From Anaerolineales bacterium (GTDB lineage: Bacteria; Chloroflexota; Anaerolineae; Anaerolineales; UBA4823), in assembly GCA_003105035.1 (NCBI GenBank), contig PQAL01000019.1:62001-126000 (forward strand): a DNA stretch of 64,000 bases, written 5' to 3'. Shown piece by piece: positions 63,710 through 64,000 of the stretch. Within the stretch, counting starts at the first letter, position 1; each line of letters opens with the position of its first letter. A program made the translations under genes and the position numbers. The notes beneath the pieces are model-generated. The model was given only the letters and a program-made list of their open reading frames with translations, did not search any database and was not told the origin of the DNA.

Positions 63710-64000
63710 ATTATCCTCCGTTTGGTTTGGGTAAGATTTTGTCTTCCAGAAGACACAAGATCATTATCTTATGCAGTACCAATAAACCGTAACTTCACCT
63801 CCTCATATAACAACGGTCCCAATGCCCCCTTTTGTAAAGTTCCAAGAATCGAGTGAGACCTCTAGCTATTGGTATGTCCATCATCCTCCTTTCTGCTCAC
63901 CGAGCATATGCAGGCAGCAAGAAAAAGCTACAACAACATTGACCATACCTGGCCGGCTTCGCAATTGGCTCCCCAATAGGATGCTTCAATAATCTCTGCG
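63710..64000 (-). other. region upstream of the large subtilase, with a possible leader ORF
   Basis: No recognisable gene. A 28-codon frame at 63881-63795, MDIPIARGLTRFLELYKRGH and onwards, starts after AAAGGAGG and stops at TGA within a second GAGGAGG sequence. It has no family match by eye and may be a leader peptide or chance. A GTCTTC/GAAGAC inverted repeat lies at about 63741-63754. Confidence 0.3.

Noticed and set aside
63710-64000. Cyclic-di-GMP or other known riboswitch before the large subtilase
   Set aside because: No conserved riboswitch core was recognised. Only short repeats and ribosome-binding-like sites are present.
1-64000. CRISPR array, tRNA or rRNA genes, transposase or integrase
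   Set aside because: No regularly spaced direct repeats, tRNA-like or rRNA-like sequence, or recombinase motifs were seen on reading the window.

Overview
The window looks like a chromosomal segment of a Chloroflexota bacterium, most likely an Anaerolineae-type organism. This is an inference from gene content, not a database match: a complete 14-gene complex I operon in A-to-N order, a dnaG/acetyltransferase/rpoD block, ArsR-DUF2087 regulators, a kinase-like/methyltransferase protein paired with a small DPGSGS membrane protein, SpoIIE-type phosphatases, and several long secreted hydrolases. No tRNA, rRNA, CRISPR array, transposase or integrase was recognised.

Layout. 1-6.7 kb: the start of an unknown minus-strand gene, tyrS behind a hairpin leader, three small genes ending in a GerW/YtfJ-family protein, a partner-switching pair (STAS antagonist and RsbW-like kinase) facing a membrane-anchored SpoIIE-type phosphatase, and a DUF402 gene interrupted by one in-frame TAG. 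6.7-21.5 kb: nuoABCDEFGHIJKLMN on the minus strand, with a near-consensus promoter upstream and a Rho-independent terminator at the end. 21.6-26.0 kb: primary-type sigma factor, GNAT acetyltransferase and DNA primase, a variant of the macromolecular-synthesis operon. 26.1-27.4 kb: two tandem ArsR-DUF2087 regulators behind a promoter with an embedded palindrome. 27.6-32.8 kb: methyltransferase, DPGSGS protein, membrane protein and DUF711 protein, then an APH-like kinase-fold protein. 33-38.9 kb: multicopper oxidase, Crp/Fnr regulator, a hemerythrin gene broken by an in-frame TGA, and an anchored propeller protein. 39-41.5 kb: a second SpoIIE-type phosphatase with GAF domains and a small membrane protein. 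41.7-51.5 kb: secreted GH13 amylase/pullulanase, a secreted subtilase, a DUF4332-like protein, a serine hydrolase and a ferritin-like protein.

51.6-60.9 kb is the most unusual part. A full-length comM (YifB) gene carries an in-frame 77-bp palindromic element in its coding sequence. Over the next 7 kb lie at least four decayed pieces of comM, separated by unrelated cargo: an FG-GAP propeller protein, a Tat-exported DUF362-like protein whose only apparent starts are ATT/ATC, a lipoprotein, a DUF1737 protein, a membrane-anchored protein and a deoxynucleoside kinase. The best-preserved piece is about 85% identical to the resident comM, with many differences at third codon positions. It therefore looks like the remnant of a separate, once-functional comM allele rather than a fresh duplication. 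The region resembles a comM-bounded accretion zone. The window ends with a second, larger secreted subtilase on the minus strand.

How the genes work together: the nuo operon supplies a respiratory NADH dehydrogenase. The amylase and two subtilases point to extracellular polysaccharide and protein degradation. The STAS, RsbW and SpoIIE proteins suggest phosphorylation-based partner switching. The multicopper oxidase, Crp/Fnr and hemerythrin cluster suggests a redox- or gas-responsive locus that is now partly broken.
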